The position numbers were made by a program, and so were the translations under genes. From Clostridia bacterium (GTDB taxonomy: Bacteria; Bacillota; Clostridia; UMGS1810), in contig JAFQHQ010000158.1 in NCBI GenBank assembly GCA_017397885.1, forward strand, positions 1-64,000: 64,000 nt of DNA, read 5' to 3'. Of this stretch, positions 1 through 8,415 are shown in pieces. Each line of letters opens with the position of its first letter. Position 1 is the first letter of the stretch. The notes beneath the pieces were generated by a model, which saw nothing but the letters and a program-made list of their open reading frames with translations, had not been told where the DNA came from and did not search any database.

Positions 1-62
1 ACCCGAAGCTGTACAAAGGTACTGCGAGTGGTGAGATTTGGCAAGAGCAAAAAGGCATATAA
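1..62 (+). CDS. possible 3' end of a truncated gene
   Basis: The third reading frame is open from the window edge and ends in TAA at 60-62, giving about 19 residues ending in EQKGI. A candidate terminator follows at once, which fits the end of a transcription unit. Frame 1 is also open, to a TGA at 64-66, so the frame is not certain. The fragment is too short to name. Confidence 0.25.
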   Translation, partial: PKLYKGTASGEIWQEQKGI

Positions 63-68
63 TTGAAG

Positions 69-94
69 AAAAACATCTTGAAACAGATGTTTTT
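69..94 (+). terminator. candidate intrinsic terminator
   Basis: Ten-base perfect inverted repeat (aaaaacatct / agatgttttt) with a six-base loop, the right arm ending in a T run. It is AT-rich and therefore weak. It lies directly after the possible truncated gene and before mltG. The rest of the interval to 245 shows no gene; the mltG ribosome binding site (aaaggag) is at about 231-240. Confidence 0.4.
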
Positions 95-245
95 CAACAT
101 TTGTAGTAAAATCATATGATTTATAGGCTAATTAATACTCTATATTGTTTATTATTTCTGCCTTTTTGCGGTCTGGAGTTTTTTTACATTCCCTTTTTTG
201 TAGTGTTGAATTTAAAATGTACAATGCGGATGAAAGGAGAATTTT

Positions 246-1286
246 ATGAGTAATAAAAAGAACAAAAGAAGAATAATATTATCCGTGATTAGCATTGCAC
301 TTATACTATTAATCATATTAATCTGGAAGGTTGTAGGAGTTTTTGTTGAATATTTCAGCGATGATCCTTATGACGGAAAAACAGTATATATTACGGTAGA
401 ACAGGGCGACACGATTGACGATGTTGCGAAAAAGCTCAAAAAAGTAGGAGTTATCGAAAGTGAAACAGGGTTTATTTATAAATACAAATTTAACCGTGAA
501 GATTATGGTCAGATTCAATATTTTGAAGAACCGTTCTACATCTATAAAGGGGACACAACCCATGACATTTTGAGAAAACTCACCAAAGCGGATCCTGTCG
601 ATCTCATAACCGTAACAGTTCCCGAGGGATTTTCTGTTGATATGATAGCTCTCAGAATGTCGAACAACGGTCTATGCACCGTTGATGAGTTTGTTGCTGC
701 AGTAAAAGACACCGGTTATTATGATTACGAATTAATAAAATATATCCCCGAAGGAAATTATAAATATAAACTTGAAGGATTTTTGTTCCCCAGCACCTAC
801 ACTTTTGAGGCCGGGGTCACAGCATATGAAATTGTCGACGAAATGCTTGGCAAGTTCTGCGAAGAATATGCGGCTGTTTACAATAGCTATGATAATGTTT
901 TCCAAATTATGACAATTGCTTCCATGGTCGAAAGAGAAGCCGCTCTCGATTCTGAAAGAGCAACGATTTCGGGCGTTATTGCCAACAGAATTGCAATTGA
1001 CATGAATTTGCAAATAGATGCTACGGCGGTGTATGCTGAAAGCAACGGACTTTATGATATTGAAAATGTTAATGCAGAAACCGTTAAAGTAGACTCACCG
1101 TATAACACTTATATCAACAAAGGTCTTCCTCCCGGTCCCATCTGTAATCCGGGCATAAAATCTATTGTTGCATCAGGCAATCCCGAAGCACACAACTACC
1201 TTTATTATCACACCGATACAGATAAAAATGATGGTAGTCATATATTTACACAGACCTATGAGGAACATGCTTCAACAATAAAGTAA
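246..1286 (+). CDS. mltG: endolytic murein transglycosylase MltG (YceG-like)
   Basis: A membrane-anchored lytic transglycosylase that cuts nascent peptidoglycan strands near the site of synthesis. The 346-residue protein has a short basic cytoplasmic N-terminus, one membrane helix (about residues 10-33), a LysM-like segment (about 48-115, with VEQGDTIDDVAKKL) and the YceG catalytic domain. Family landmarks are GFLFPSTYTF, IASMVEREA and the closing NKGLPPGPICNPG. The likely catalytic glutamate is Glu229 in MVEREA, by analogy with Glu218 of E. coli MltG. Length is normal for the family. The ATG follows a good aaaggag site. The chromate-type transporter genes begin 14 bases downstream, so they are probably co-transcribed. 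Confidence 0.94.
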   Translation: MSNKKNKRRIILSVISIALILLIILIWKVVGVFVEYFSDDPYDGKTVYITVEQGDTIDDVAKKLKKVGVIESETGFIYKYKFNREDYGQIQYFEEPFYIYKGDTTHDILRKLTKADPVDLITVTVPEGFSVDMIALRMSNNGLCTVDEFVAAVKDTGYYDYELIKYIPEGNYKYKLEGFLFPSTYTFEAGVTAYEIVDEMLGKFCEEYAAVYNSYDNVFQIMTIASMVEREAALDSERATISGVIANRIAIDMNLQIDATAVYAESNGLYDIENVNAETVKVDSPYNTYINKGLPPGPICNPGIKSIVASGNPEAHNYLYYHTDTDKNDGSHIFTQTYEEHASTIK

Positions 1287-1300
1287 ATAAAGAGGTATCT

Positions 1301-1855
1301 ATGAAACAATTATTTCAACTGTTTTTGGTTTTTGCCCGAATCGGTGGTTTTACTTTTGGTGGCGGATATGCGATGCTGCCAATGATTCAAAATGAAATCG
1401 TTGAGCGAAAAAAATGGGCAACAGAAGAAGAAATTATGAATTATTATGCGGTAGGGCAGTGTACACCCGGCGTTATTGCAGTCAATACGGCAACTTTTGT
1501 GGGCAGTAAGCTGAGAGGTATTCCCGGGGCAATATTTGCTACCCTTGGTGTTATCACACCATCTGTAATCATAATCACAATAATTGCCGCTCTTATTCGC
1601 AATTTTCTCGAATATGAAGCTGTTGGTCATGCACTTGCAGGCATAAATGTAGCTGTTGCAGCTCTTATTTTGAATGCAGTTATAACACTTTGGAAAAAAG
1701 GAATAAAGAACATTTTTGGCTTTCTTGTGTTCCTTGCTTCGCTTGCCTATTCTGTTCTTACGGATTGGTCGCCCATATTCGTGGTAATTGCGGCAATTGC
1801 TTTCGGCATTACCTACGGCAGTGTAAAGTCACGAAAAGGGGGCGGTAAAGAATGA
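1301..1855 (+). CDS. chromate transporter family protein, first half-subunit
   Basis: A 184-residue integral membrane protein of the CHR (ChrA) family in its short form, in which one six-helix-type domain makes up the whole chain. Landmarks are the N-terminal GGFTFGGGYAMLP and the TPGVIAVNTATFVG motif. Short-chain CHR proteins usually work as paired subunits encoded side by side, as here with the next gene. In characterised relatives the substrate is chromate exported in exchange with sulfate. The physiological substrate in anaerobes without chromate exposure is unknown, so the family name should not be read as a function. The stop overlaps the next start by four bases. Confidence 0.9.
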   Translation: MKQLFQLFLVFARIGGFTFGGGYAMLPMIQNEIVERKKWATEEEIMNYYAVGQCTPGVIAVNTATFVGSKLRGIPGAIFATLGVITPSVIIITIIAALIRNFLEYEAVGHALAGINVAVAALILNAVITLWKKGIKNIFGFLVFLASLAYSVLTDWSPIFVVIAAIAFGITYGSVKSRKGGGKE

Positions 1856-2445
1856 TAAACTATCTCTACCTTGTGGCAGAATTTTTTAAAACAGGTCTTT
1901 TTGCAGTTGGCGGAGGACTTGCCACAATACCTTTTTTCTATGACATTGCTTCAAGATATGATTGGCTCGATGTTTCAACCATATCCGATATGATTGCCGT
2001 TTCCGAATCAACCCCGGGACCCATCGGAGTAAACATGGCAACCTATTGCGGCTACAATATGGGTCATTCAATAGGCGGTGTTGCAGGGGGAATATTTGGT
2101 GGCATAATTGCCACTTTAGCACTTGTTCTTCCTTCGGTTATTATTGTGCTTATTGTTGCGCGATTTTTAGAAAAATTCAAAAACAGCACTCTCGTAAACA
2201 ATGCTTTTGAAGGTCTCAGACCTGCAGTATGCGGTCTCATTGCCGCGGCATGTTTTGATGTTTTCAAAAATGCATGCCTTAATCTTGAACTTTACAAATC
2301 AAGCAAAGACATTGCTGCTGTTTTTGACATCAAGGCATTGGTTTTGTTTGCAATACTGTTTGTGTTGATGAGATTATTTAAAAAGCTTCATCCCATATTC
2401 ATCATTATACCTGCTGCGGCGGTCGGAATTGTATTAAAAATGTAA
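1852..2445 (+). CDS. chromate transporter family protein, second half-subunit
   Basis: Paralogue of the preceding gene, 197 residues, starting in an ATGA overlap with its stop and so translationally coupled. It carries the matching CHR motifs GLFAVGGGLATIPFF and TPGPIGVNMATYCG and has several hydrophobic helices with a strongly hydrophobic C-terminus. The two half-size proteins most likely form a heteromeric transporter with antiparallel halves, as known for short-chain CHR pairs. Substrate not deducible. A strong terminator about 65 bases downstream closes the unit. Confidence 0.9.
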   Translation: MINYLYLVAEFFKTGLFAVGGGLATIPFFYDIASRYDWLDVSTISDMIAVSESTPGPIGVNMATYCGYNMGHSIGGVAGGIFGGIIATLALVLPSVIIVLIVARFLEKFKNSTLVNNAFEGLRPAVCGLIAAACFDVFKNACLNLELYKSSKDIAAVFDIKALVLFAILFVLMRLFKKLHPIFIIIPAAAVGIVLKM

Positions 2446-2509
2446 ATAGGGTGCGTAAAAAATTCATGCGGATTTTTTCGGTTCAGGTTTTTTATATATC
2501 CCGGAGTTT

Positions 2510-2553
2510 AAAGAGGATTTGAGCAGTATGTTTCTGCTTGATTCCTCTTTTTG
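2510..2553 (+). terminator. intrinsic terminator after the CHR pair
   Basis: Stem aaagagga / tcctcttt continues, after a small internal mismatch, with agcag / ctgct, and is followed by a T run. It ends the mltG-CHR unit. The 319-base gap 2446-2764 holds this terminator, the promoter below and the RBS of the next gene; I see nothing else in it. Confidence 0.8.
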
Positions 2554-2617
2554 TTTCTTGGTTACATTATTGTTACATCATAAACTTAACTGTTGCATAT
2601 ATTTTTAGATGGTGATA

Positions 2618-2626
2618 TGATATAAT
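2618..2626 (+). promoter_or_regulatory. extended -10 promoter element
   Basis: TGA followed by TATAAT is a perfect extended -10 (TGnTATAAT) with no convincing -35 at 17 bases. It is the best promoter candidate for the zinc-ribbon/RCC1 gene starting about 140 bases downstream. Confidence 0.5.
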
Positions 2627-2770
2627 AGTATAATAAAATAGTATTATTATGGATTGAAATACCTAAGCAACGCTTATGTAATGATATACATATCAGATTA
2701 TGCTCTGAATTTTGGCACATGACGTGCCTGTTTTACGGCATATATTATATGCGAGAGGAGAAAAGTGATT

Positions 2771-4591
2771 ATGTGGCTTTGTCCTGTTTGTAAAAAAGAA
2801 AATATCGAAAATGCCGCTACATGTCTGTATTGTGCAAAGGGAAAATTTTGTTCATCATGTCTTTTGCCATATACAGGTGACGTGTGTACACTTTGCGGCA
2901 AGTCTGTTTCTGATGGATTGTGGATGACGGAAGAAGAATATGCACAATACTATGAACGAAATAATGTAAAAGAGCCTGCAAATGATTCTTCAAAGTTTGT
3001 TGCGGCTGCTGATTTTGAAGATGAAAATTCTGTGGTAGAAAATAATGCTGATTCACATGAAAATGATAATGAATTTTTTGCTTCAGCATGTGATTTTGAC
3101 GGAGATGATATTTCTCGTGAAAACATTTCTGCAGAATCCGAGGTTATTGAACCCGAAGTAGTTGAACTTGAAGTGGTTGAACCTGAAGCGGTTGAACCCG
3201 AAGTTGTTGAACCCGAAGCGGTTGAACCCGAAGTTGTTGAACCCGAAGTGGTTGAACCCGAAGTTGTTGAACCCGAAGCGGTTGAGACCGAAGTGGTTGA
3301 ACATGAAGCTGTTGAACCTGAAATGGTTGAATCTGAAACGGCAGAATCCATTGAGGAGAATAATATTCAAAAGTCTGAATCGGAAGAAGAAAAAAAGATT
3401 AACGCACTTTGGATTATTCTGATTTCGTTGATATGTGTTATTGCAGTGTTTGCATTTACAATTTATAAAGTTAAACCATGGGAAGATGATAATAAAAAAT
3501 CATCATCAAAGCCTGCCGCAAAGAAAGCGGTTCAAGTTGTTGAATCCGATGATGATTCAGCATTGTCGGACGGAGAAGATTATGCTCTCAGTGCAGGTTC
3601 CGACGGTGGAATCAATGAAGATTGGTCCGACAGTGCCATTGCATCTGATACCGGGGTTGCATCTGATACTGCAGTTTCAACAGATAATCCACCATCTTCG
3701 GTGGATGTTACGGCATCTTCACAACCTGCATCACCTGTTGTATCGGCATCGGAACTTACAAATTCGGCAAGGAACATAGCACGTCATTTCAGTGCAGGCT
3801 ACAACCACATAATTGCCCTTGACAAAAACGGTAATATACTTGCCGCAGGAAATACAGATAGCGGTAAATCGAATATTTCATCAAAAAAAGGTGCAGTATC
3901 GGTTTCTGCAAGAGGTAGCCATTCGGTTGCACTTTTGGGTGACGGAACAGCATATGCAGTCGGAAGCAATGCAGATGGCAGATGTGATGTTTCTTCGTGG
4001 AATTCTCTTATTGAGGTTAAAGCCGGAAGCTATCACACACTTGGTCTCAAATCCGACGGAACAGTAGTCGCTGTTGGTAACAATAAATATAATCAATGTA
4101 ATGTATCCGGTTGGACAAATATTGTTGAAGTTTCCGGAGGTGCATTCCATAGTGTAGGTCTGAAAAGCGATGGTACAGTTGTAGCAATCGGCAATAATGA
4201 TGATAATCAATGTAATGTATCCGGTTGGACAGATATAGTTCAAATCAGTGCCGGAGATAAATATACAATCGGGCTCAAGTCCGACGGTACTGTTGTTGCA
4301 TGCGGGAAAACCGACACAGGACGGTGCAACGTCGGCTCGTGGAAGGACATTGTCTATGTGTCTGCCGGAATGACCCACACTCTCGGTCTTAAATCAGACG
4401 GAACAGTTGTTGCTGCCGGCAGGAAAAATGACGGTGAGTGCAATGTATCATCGTGGAAAGATATTGTGTGTGTGTTTGCCGGTGGAGAATATTTTTCTGC
4501 AGCTCTTCGCAGTGACGGAACAGTTCTTGTTATCGGAAACAACAAAAACGGCGTTTATGATGCGTCAACCTGGGCTCAGATAGCGATGTGA
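2771..4591 (+). CDS. membrane protein: two zinc ribbons, Glu-Pro-Val repeat, one TM helix, seven RCC1-type repeats
   Basis: A 606-residue protein of unknown role. Residues 1-44 hold two Cys4 zinc ribbons (Cys4/7/18/21 and Cys27/30/39/42). Next comes an acidic segment, a proline/glutamate/valine five-residue repeat (about 124-188), and one membrane helix near 211-233 ([14 protein letters not shown]). A Ser/Asp-rich linker follows, then from about 337 to the end seven tandem repeats of about 38 residues with the core [14 protein letters not shown], typical of RCC1/alpha-tubulin-suppressor beta-propellers. Seven repeats could close a seven-bladed propeller. Topology would put zinc ribbons in the cytoplasm and the propeller outside. 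ATG 2771 lies 10 bases after gaggag; an in-frame GTG at 2765 is the alternative. alr starts 7 bases downstream. Confidence 0.85.
   Translation: MWLCPVCKKENIENAATCLYCAKGKFCSSCLLPYTGDVCTLCGKSVSDGLWMTEEEYAQYYERNNVKEPANDSSKFVAAADFEDENSVVENNADSHENDNEFFASACDFDGDDISRENISAESEVIEPEVVELEVVEPEAVEPEVVEPEAVEPEVVEPEVVEPEVVEPEAVETEVVEHEAVEPEMVESETAESIEENNIQKSESEEEKKINALWIILISLICVIAVFAFTIYKVKPWEDDNKKSSSKPAAKKAVQVVESDDDSALSDGEDYALSAGSDGGINEDWSDSAIASDTGVASDTAVSTDNPPSSVDVTASSQPASPVVSASELTNSARNIARHFSAGYNHIIALDKNGNILAAGNTDSGKSNISSKKGAVSVSARGSHSVALLGDGTAYAVGSNADGRCDVSSWNSLIEVKAGSYHTLGLKSDGTVVAVGNNKYNQCNVSGWTNIVEVSGGAFHSVGLKSDGTVVAIGNNDDNQCNVSGWTDIVQISAGDKYTIGLKSDGTVVACGKTDTGRCNVGSWKDIVYVSAGMTHTLGLKSDGTVVAAGRKNDGECNVSSWKDIVCVFAGGEYFSAALRSDGTVLVIGNNKNGVYDASTWAQIAM
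3140..3335 (+). repeat. 15-bp tandem coding repeat (Glu-Pro-Glu-x-Val)
   Basis: About thirteen imperfect copies of a 15-base unit around gttgaacccgaag, encoding [10 protein letters not shown] in frame inside the zinc-ribbon/RCC1 gene. Copies differ mostly by single bases. The unit is a multiple of three, so copy changes would keep the frame. Encodes an acidic, probably extended, spacer on the cytoplasmic side. Confidence 0.9.
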
Positions 4592-4598
4592 GGATTAT

Positions 4599-5723
4599 AT
4601 GGAAACTAATCACAGAATATGTGCCGAGATTAACCTCGGAAATATATATCATAATATTTCACAAGTGAAAAAAAGTATCGGGAATAACACTATGATTATG
4701 CCCGTAATAAAGGCTGATGGCTACGGTCATGGTGCGGTGAAGGTTGCTCAAAAATTACTTCCTCTTGCAGATATGTATGCCGTTGCCGTGATAGAGGAAG
4801 CTGTTGAACTTCGAAAATCAAACATACAAATTCCCATAATGATTCTTGGCACTCTCACCATGGCAGATTACGCAATTGCTGTCAAAAATGACGTTACAAT
4901 TCCCGTATATACCGAGGAGATGGCAAAGCATCTTTCCGAATCTGCAAAATCCGTCGGCAAAGTGGGAAAAACCCATCTTGTGGTTGACACGGGGATGCAT
5001 CGAATCGGAATGAGTTGTGATGATAACGGAGTGAGTCTTGCTAAAAAGATTTGTGCCATGGATAACCTTGAGGTGGGAGGGGTTTTCACTCATTTTGCTA
5101 CCGCCGATATGAAAGATAAATCCTTTGCTCTCGTTCAGAGACAGAGATTTGTTGATTTTTGCAACACACTTGAAAATGAGGGGATATCTCTCGGCTGCCG
5201 CCACATTTGTAACAGTGCGGCAATTATAGACATGAATGATGTGTGTTTTGATATGGTACGTCCCGGAATTATTACATACGGTTTTATGCCTTCCGATGAG
5301 GTTAATGGTTCAAAATTTGATCTCAAACCTGCCATGGAGCTTAAATCTGTGGTTAGTTTTGTTAAAAATGTAAAAAAAGATGAAGGCATAAGCTACGGAT
5401 TAACCTATGTTGCAGATTCTGATAAAAAAATTGCAACGGTGCCCGTTGGCTATGCCGACGGATATCCAAGGCTTCTTTCAGGAAAGGGCAGGGTTATTAT
5501 TCGCGGTCAGTATGCCCCCATTGTCGGTCGAATATGCATGGATCAGTTTATGGTTGATGTTACTCACATTGACGGTGTATCTGTTGAAGACAGTGTAACC
5601 CTCATGGGAAAAGACGGAGACTGTTTTATAAGTGCCGAAGAAATTGCCGCTTTTGCACAAACCATTAACTACGAAATAATATGCGGAATCGGTAAAAGAG
5701 TTCCGAGAATTTATATTGATTAA
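4599..5723 (+). CDS. alr: alanine racemase
   Basis: PLP-dependent racemase that makes D-alanine for peptidoglycan. The 374 residues match the usual length of fold-type III alanine racemases. The PLP lysine is Lys38 in VIKADGYGHG. The second catalytic base is the tyrosine of SYGLTY near residue 266. C-terminal landmarks are VPVGYADGYPR and GRICMDQFMVDVT. It starts 7 bases after the RCC1-type gene, so the two are probably one transcript; the functional link, if any, is the cell envelope. Confidence 0.96.
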   Translation: METNHRICAEINLGNIYHNISQVKKSIGNNTMIMPVIKADGYGHGAVKVAQKLLPLADMYAVAVIEEAVELRKSNIQIPIMILGTLTMADYAIAVKNDVTIPVYTEEMAKHLSESAKSVGKVGKTHLVVDTGMHRIGMSCDDNGVSLAKKICAMDNLEVGGVFTHFATADMKDKSFALVQRQRFVDFCNTLENEGISLGCRHICNSAAIIDMNDVCFDMVRPGIITYGFMPSDEVNGSKFDLKPAMELKSVVSFVKNVKKDEGISYGLTYVADSDKKIATVPVGYADGYPRLLSGKGRVIIRGQYAPIVGRICMDQFMVDVTHIDGVSVEDSVTLMGKDGDCFISAEEIAAFAQTINYEIICGIGKRVPRIYID

Positions 5724-5744
5724 AAATTAGATTTGTGATATAAT
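5716..5744 (+). promoter_or_regulatory. sigma-A promoter for the DUF624-like gene
   Basis: TTGATT (5716-5721), 17-base spacer, TATAAT (5739-5744) preceded by TGA, which gives an extended -10. It overlaps the end of alr and would drive the DUF624-like gene independently. Confidence 0.65.
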
Positions 5745-5778
5745 TTTATTATTAACATACAGAAAGTTGGTCAATGCT

Positions 5779-6657
5779 ATGAAATTTATTACCAAAGAAT
5801 CAAAGCCGGGTCCCGGTATTCCCGAAAATGCCCCTGAAAAAAGAAGATTCTTTTTGTTTTTTGAAATTTTAGGTGTAAAGTTTACAAAATTAATGCAGCT
5901 TAATTTCATATATCTTTTGTGTCTTACACCGCTTGTTGTGGGGCTATATTTTTCATTCAGTTTAAATCCCGAGATACAAGAGTTTTCCGATTTGTCAAGA
6001 ACTGCACTTTTCACCTTTGCGCCCGACTACATCAGTCTGATTATTCTTGCTGTGTCAATGTTTATAACGGGACCTGCAACTGCGGGATTTGTGTTTGTAT
6101 TGCGTAACATGCAACGAAGAGAACACACCTGGGTTTTTTCTGATTTTTTTGATCAGTTTAAGAAAAACTATAAAAAAGGTGTGATTATGAGTATTTTTGA
6201 TACAATTATCTACCTTGTTTTGTATATTGCATTCAATTTTTATATGTTTTATATGCCGAATATATTCCCCGAAATGAGCATGATATCAGCTCTTGCAAGT
6301 GGTGTTGTAGCAATAATTTTCTTTGTTTACACATGGGCTCATTTCTACATCTACACAATGATGGTAACATTTGATCTCAAACTCAAGCATATTCTCAAAA
6401 ACTCCATTATTTTTGCCCTTGGTAAGTTGCCTCTTAATCTTCTTATTACAGTGATTGTTGCGGCTGTTATCATCGGAATGATTTATATGCTTGCATGGAG
6501 CATTTTGGCTTTTTCAGTGGTATTTGCACTTATTGCGGTTTCTCTAATTGGACTAATCATAGTCTTTTCAACCTACACAACCATTGACAGCCTTATGCTT
6601 AAACGTGTTCAGGAAAAGGAAAAAGGCGGCAGAGTTCTCAATACAAGAGATGAATAA
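5779..6657 (+). CDS. DUF624 (YesL-like) membrane protein
   Basis: About 292 residues with six or so predicted membrane helices. The region around LMQLNFIYLLCLTPLVVGLYF followed by GPATAGFVFVLRNMQRREH is characteristic of the DUF624/YesL family, whose members often sit near carbohydrate-uptake genes but have no established biochemical role. The chain is longer than the shortest family members. I chose ATG 5779 because it follows the promoter and a weak agaaag; an in-frame TTG at 5767 would add four residues. rnhA follows closely. Confidence 0.7.
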   Translation: MKFITKESKPGPGIPENAPEKRRFFLFFEILGVKFTKLMQLNFIYLLCLTPLVVGLYFSFSLNPEIQEFSDLSRTALFTFAPDYISLIILAVSMFITGPATAGFVFVLRNMQRREHTWVFSDFFDQFKKNYKKGVIMSIFDTIIYLVLYIAFNFYMFYMPNIFPEMSMISALASGVVAIIFFVYTWAHFYIYTMMVTFDLKLKHILKNSIIFALGKLPLNLLITVIVAAVIIGMIYMLAWSILAFSVVFALIAVSLIGLIIVFSTYTTIDSLMLKRVQEKEKGGRVLNTRDE

Positions 6658-6687
6658 TTGAAAGAGTTTGACCAAAGGAGCCATCAC

Positions 6688-7155
6688 ATGAAAGAAGTGA
6701 CAATTTTCACAGACGGAGCCTGCAGCGGTAACCCCGGAAAAGGCGGCTACGGTGTTATACTTTCATACAACGGAGCAAAAAAAGAGCTTTCACAAGGTTT
6801 TGAGTGTACCACCAACAACCGCATGGAGCTCCTTGCGGCGCTATCGGGTCTTGAAGCTCTGAAAGAACCTTGCAAAGTAAAACTTTGGAGTGATTCAAAA
6901 TATCTGATTGATTCGGTTAACAAAAACTGGATTGCATCATGGCAGAAAAACGGATGGAAAAATTCGAAAAAAGAACCGGTGAAAAACCGTGAGCTTTTTG
7001 AAAGGCTCATTGAGCTTATGAATGTTCATGAAGTTGAATTTTGTTGGGTCAAAGGTCATGACGGTCATCCCGAAAACGAACGATGTGATTTCTTGGCAAC
7101 AAGTGCGGCATCGGGAGATAACCTTGAAATTGACACGGGTTATGTTCAGAGTTGA
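6688..7155 (+). CDS. rnhA: ribonuclease HI
   Basis: Degrades the RNA strand of RNA-DNA hybrids. The 155-residue protein carries the complete acidic active site: Asp9 (FTDGACSGNPG), Glu47 (NNRMELLA), Asp69 (WSDSKYL) and Asp134 (NERCDFLA), plus the flexible-loop histidine in VKGHDGHPENE. Start chosen at ATG 6688, seven bases after aaaggag; an upstream in-frame TTG at 6658 has no site in front. It is followed by a clear terminator. Confidence 0.95.
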   Translation: MKEVTIFTDGACSGNPGKGGYGVILSYNGAKKELSQGFECTTNNRMELLAALSGLEALKEPCKVKLWSDSKYLIDSVNKNWIASWQKNGWKNSKKEPVKNRELFERLIELMNVHEVEFCWVKGHDGHPENERCDFLATSAASGDNLEIDTGYVQS

Positions 7156-7179
7156 TAGAATTAAATAGGTAGAATTATT

Positions 7180-7213
7180 AAACGAGGCTGAAAATTATTC
7201 GGCCTCGTTTTTG
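7180..7213 (+). terminator. intrinsic terminator after rnhA
   Basis: Inverted repeat aaacgaggctgaa / ttcggcctcgttt (one wobble pair) with a short loop and a T run. It ends the plus-strand block. The gap 7156-7474 otherwise holds only the repeat element listed next. Confidence 0.85.
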
Positions 7214-7237
7214 GTTTGTTTGTTTTTTATTGTATAA

Positions 7238-7477
7238 TAAATTTGAGTTTGCCGAGCAGTTTGAAGATGAGATAAACACCGGAGCGTTGCCTCCTTTGTG
7301 TAAAGGGAGGGGGACCGCGTAAGCGGTGGAGGGATTGTAACAAACTGCCTCAATTACAGTATTTGTGCTTGATTGAGAGTTTATCATTTAACAATCCCTC
7401 AGTCACTTCGTGACAGCTCCCTTTACACAAGGGAGCCTTTCGTCCTTGTGTTAAACAGAGCGATAACCCCCAATTTA
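7238..7477. repeat. palindromic MITE-like element, copy 1
   Basis: A 240-base non-coding element nearly identical to copy 2 at 12738-12977 and in the same orientation. Its two halves are imperfect inverted repeats: ctcctttgtgtaaagggagg near the left and the matching ctccctttacacaaggga near the right, each with a nested small hairpin (ccgcgtaagcgg; gtcacttcgtgac). The outer ends (taaatttgagttt / ccaattta) are degenerate compared with copy 2. No reading frame of its own. The last three bases supply the stop codon of the minus-strand gene to its right. Widespread palindromes of this kind are known from gut Clostridia (memory, unchecked). Confidence 0.85.
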
Positions 7478-8401
7478 ACTAAAATTTTTTATCCAAATAA
7501 AAACTTCTTCAACAGCAGGCAAAATGCCGAGCTTTTCGCCGCCGAACACATCAATGCCCGACGGATTTTCGATTGGTTCTCCCACAAGCTGGGGCTCGTG
7601 TCCGCCATAGGGGAAAGACCTGAGATATGCCACACCGCCGTTTTCTCTTATTGTATCAACAAATTTTTGGCTAACCCAAAAAGGAATGGTACCGTCGTCT
7701 TTGCAGTGCCAGAATTTCACCGGCACGGGGTAGCTTTCAATTTTTTTGTTTTTTGCAGGGTTGTAGCCTGCAATTTTGCTTTCATCATATATGTATTCGC
7801 CGTTCTCATCTTTTTCAAGACCGTAGATTATGCCAAGGGCAAACTTTGGAAGCCCGTCACTCCACGGATGAAGAAAAATCTGATTGTAGGTGTCAAGAAC
7901 AGGACACAAAGACGAATGTGCTATAACGGGAATCTGCCCCGAAAGCACAAGGTTTGTGCTGCTTATTCCGCCCATTGAACCTCCGTGAACAAACACATCG
8001 GGCAGGAGGTTAAAGTTTTCCATGCAGTAGTGATAGGCTTTAACATAGCTTCTTATAGCAATGGGGCTTCCGATGTTGTTGCGAATATCAATATTCATTT
8101 TTTCGGCATATTCATTTGGAAGTCCGTTTACATCCATAATTGCATAGCCGTTTGCCACAAGATACCCGGTGAGAATCTGATGCTCCACTTGTGAATCATC
8201 GGTTGTAACCGTTCCGCCTGCACCGTGACAGTTTATTACAAGCCGTGTGGCTTTGCCGTCTTGGGTGTAGCCTTCGGGCAAAATCAAAAAACCGTGGTCT
8301 TCATAAAGCTCTTCAAAATCCTGCTGTTTATCGGTTTCAAGTTCATCATTTGGCAGGTAACAATTGACAGGGATTGAAAATCTGTGTATCTGATAGTCCA
8401 T
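7475..8401 (-). CDS. alpha/beta hydrolase (esterase/peptidase-like), last gene of a CAZyme cassette
   Basis: A 308-residue cytoplasmic alpha/beta-hydrolase-fold protein without a signal peptide. Visible elements are the oxyanion motif HGAGG (59-63), the nucleophile elbow GGSMGG with Ser142, a likely acid Asp in CKDDGTIP near 238 and the histidine in GGHEP near 276. Related proteins are annotated as prolyl oligopeptidase-like hydrolases or carbohydrate esterases. With a GH28-like enzyme and an SGNH hydrolase upstream, deacylation of a plant-glycan fragment is a reasonable inference. Its TAA stop lies within the terminal bases of repeat copy 1. It starts 14 bases after the GH28-like gene. Confidence 0.8.
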   Translation of the reverse strand: MDYQIHRFSIPVNCYLPNDELETDKQQDFEELYEDHGFLILPEGYTQDGKATRLVINCHGAGGTVTTDDSQVEHQILTGYLVANGYAIMDVNGLPNEYAEKMNIDIRNNIGSPIAIRSYVKAYHYCMENFNLLPDVFVHGGSMGGISSTNLVLSGQIPVIAHSSLCPVLDTYNQIFLHPWSDGLPKFALGIIYGLEKDENGEYIYDESKIAGYNPAKNKKIESYPVPVKFWHCKDDGTIPFWVSQKFVDTIRENGGVAYLRSFPYGGHEPQLVGEPIENPSGIDVFGGEKLGILPAVEEVFIWIKNFS

Positions 8402-8415
8402 TATCTTTTCTCCTC

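Noticed and set aside
2950-3370. Open frames of 95-133 residues antisense to the Glu-Pro-Val repeat
   Set aside because: They are low-complexity shadows of the 15-base repeat, with no ribosome binding site or promoter.
7238-7477. CRISPR array or structured riboswitch
   Set aside because: Only two copies 5.5 kb apart, each a large internal palindrome; no repeat-spacer pattern and no gene positioned for riboswitch control.
7373-7978. Plus-strand open frame of 201 residues across the repeat and the hydrolase gene
   Set aside because: Antisense to a well-supported alpha/beta hydrolase and begins inside the repeat element.
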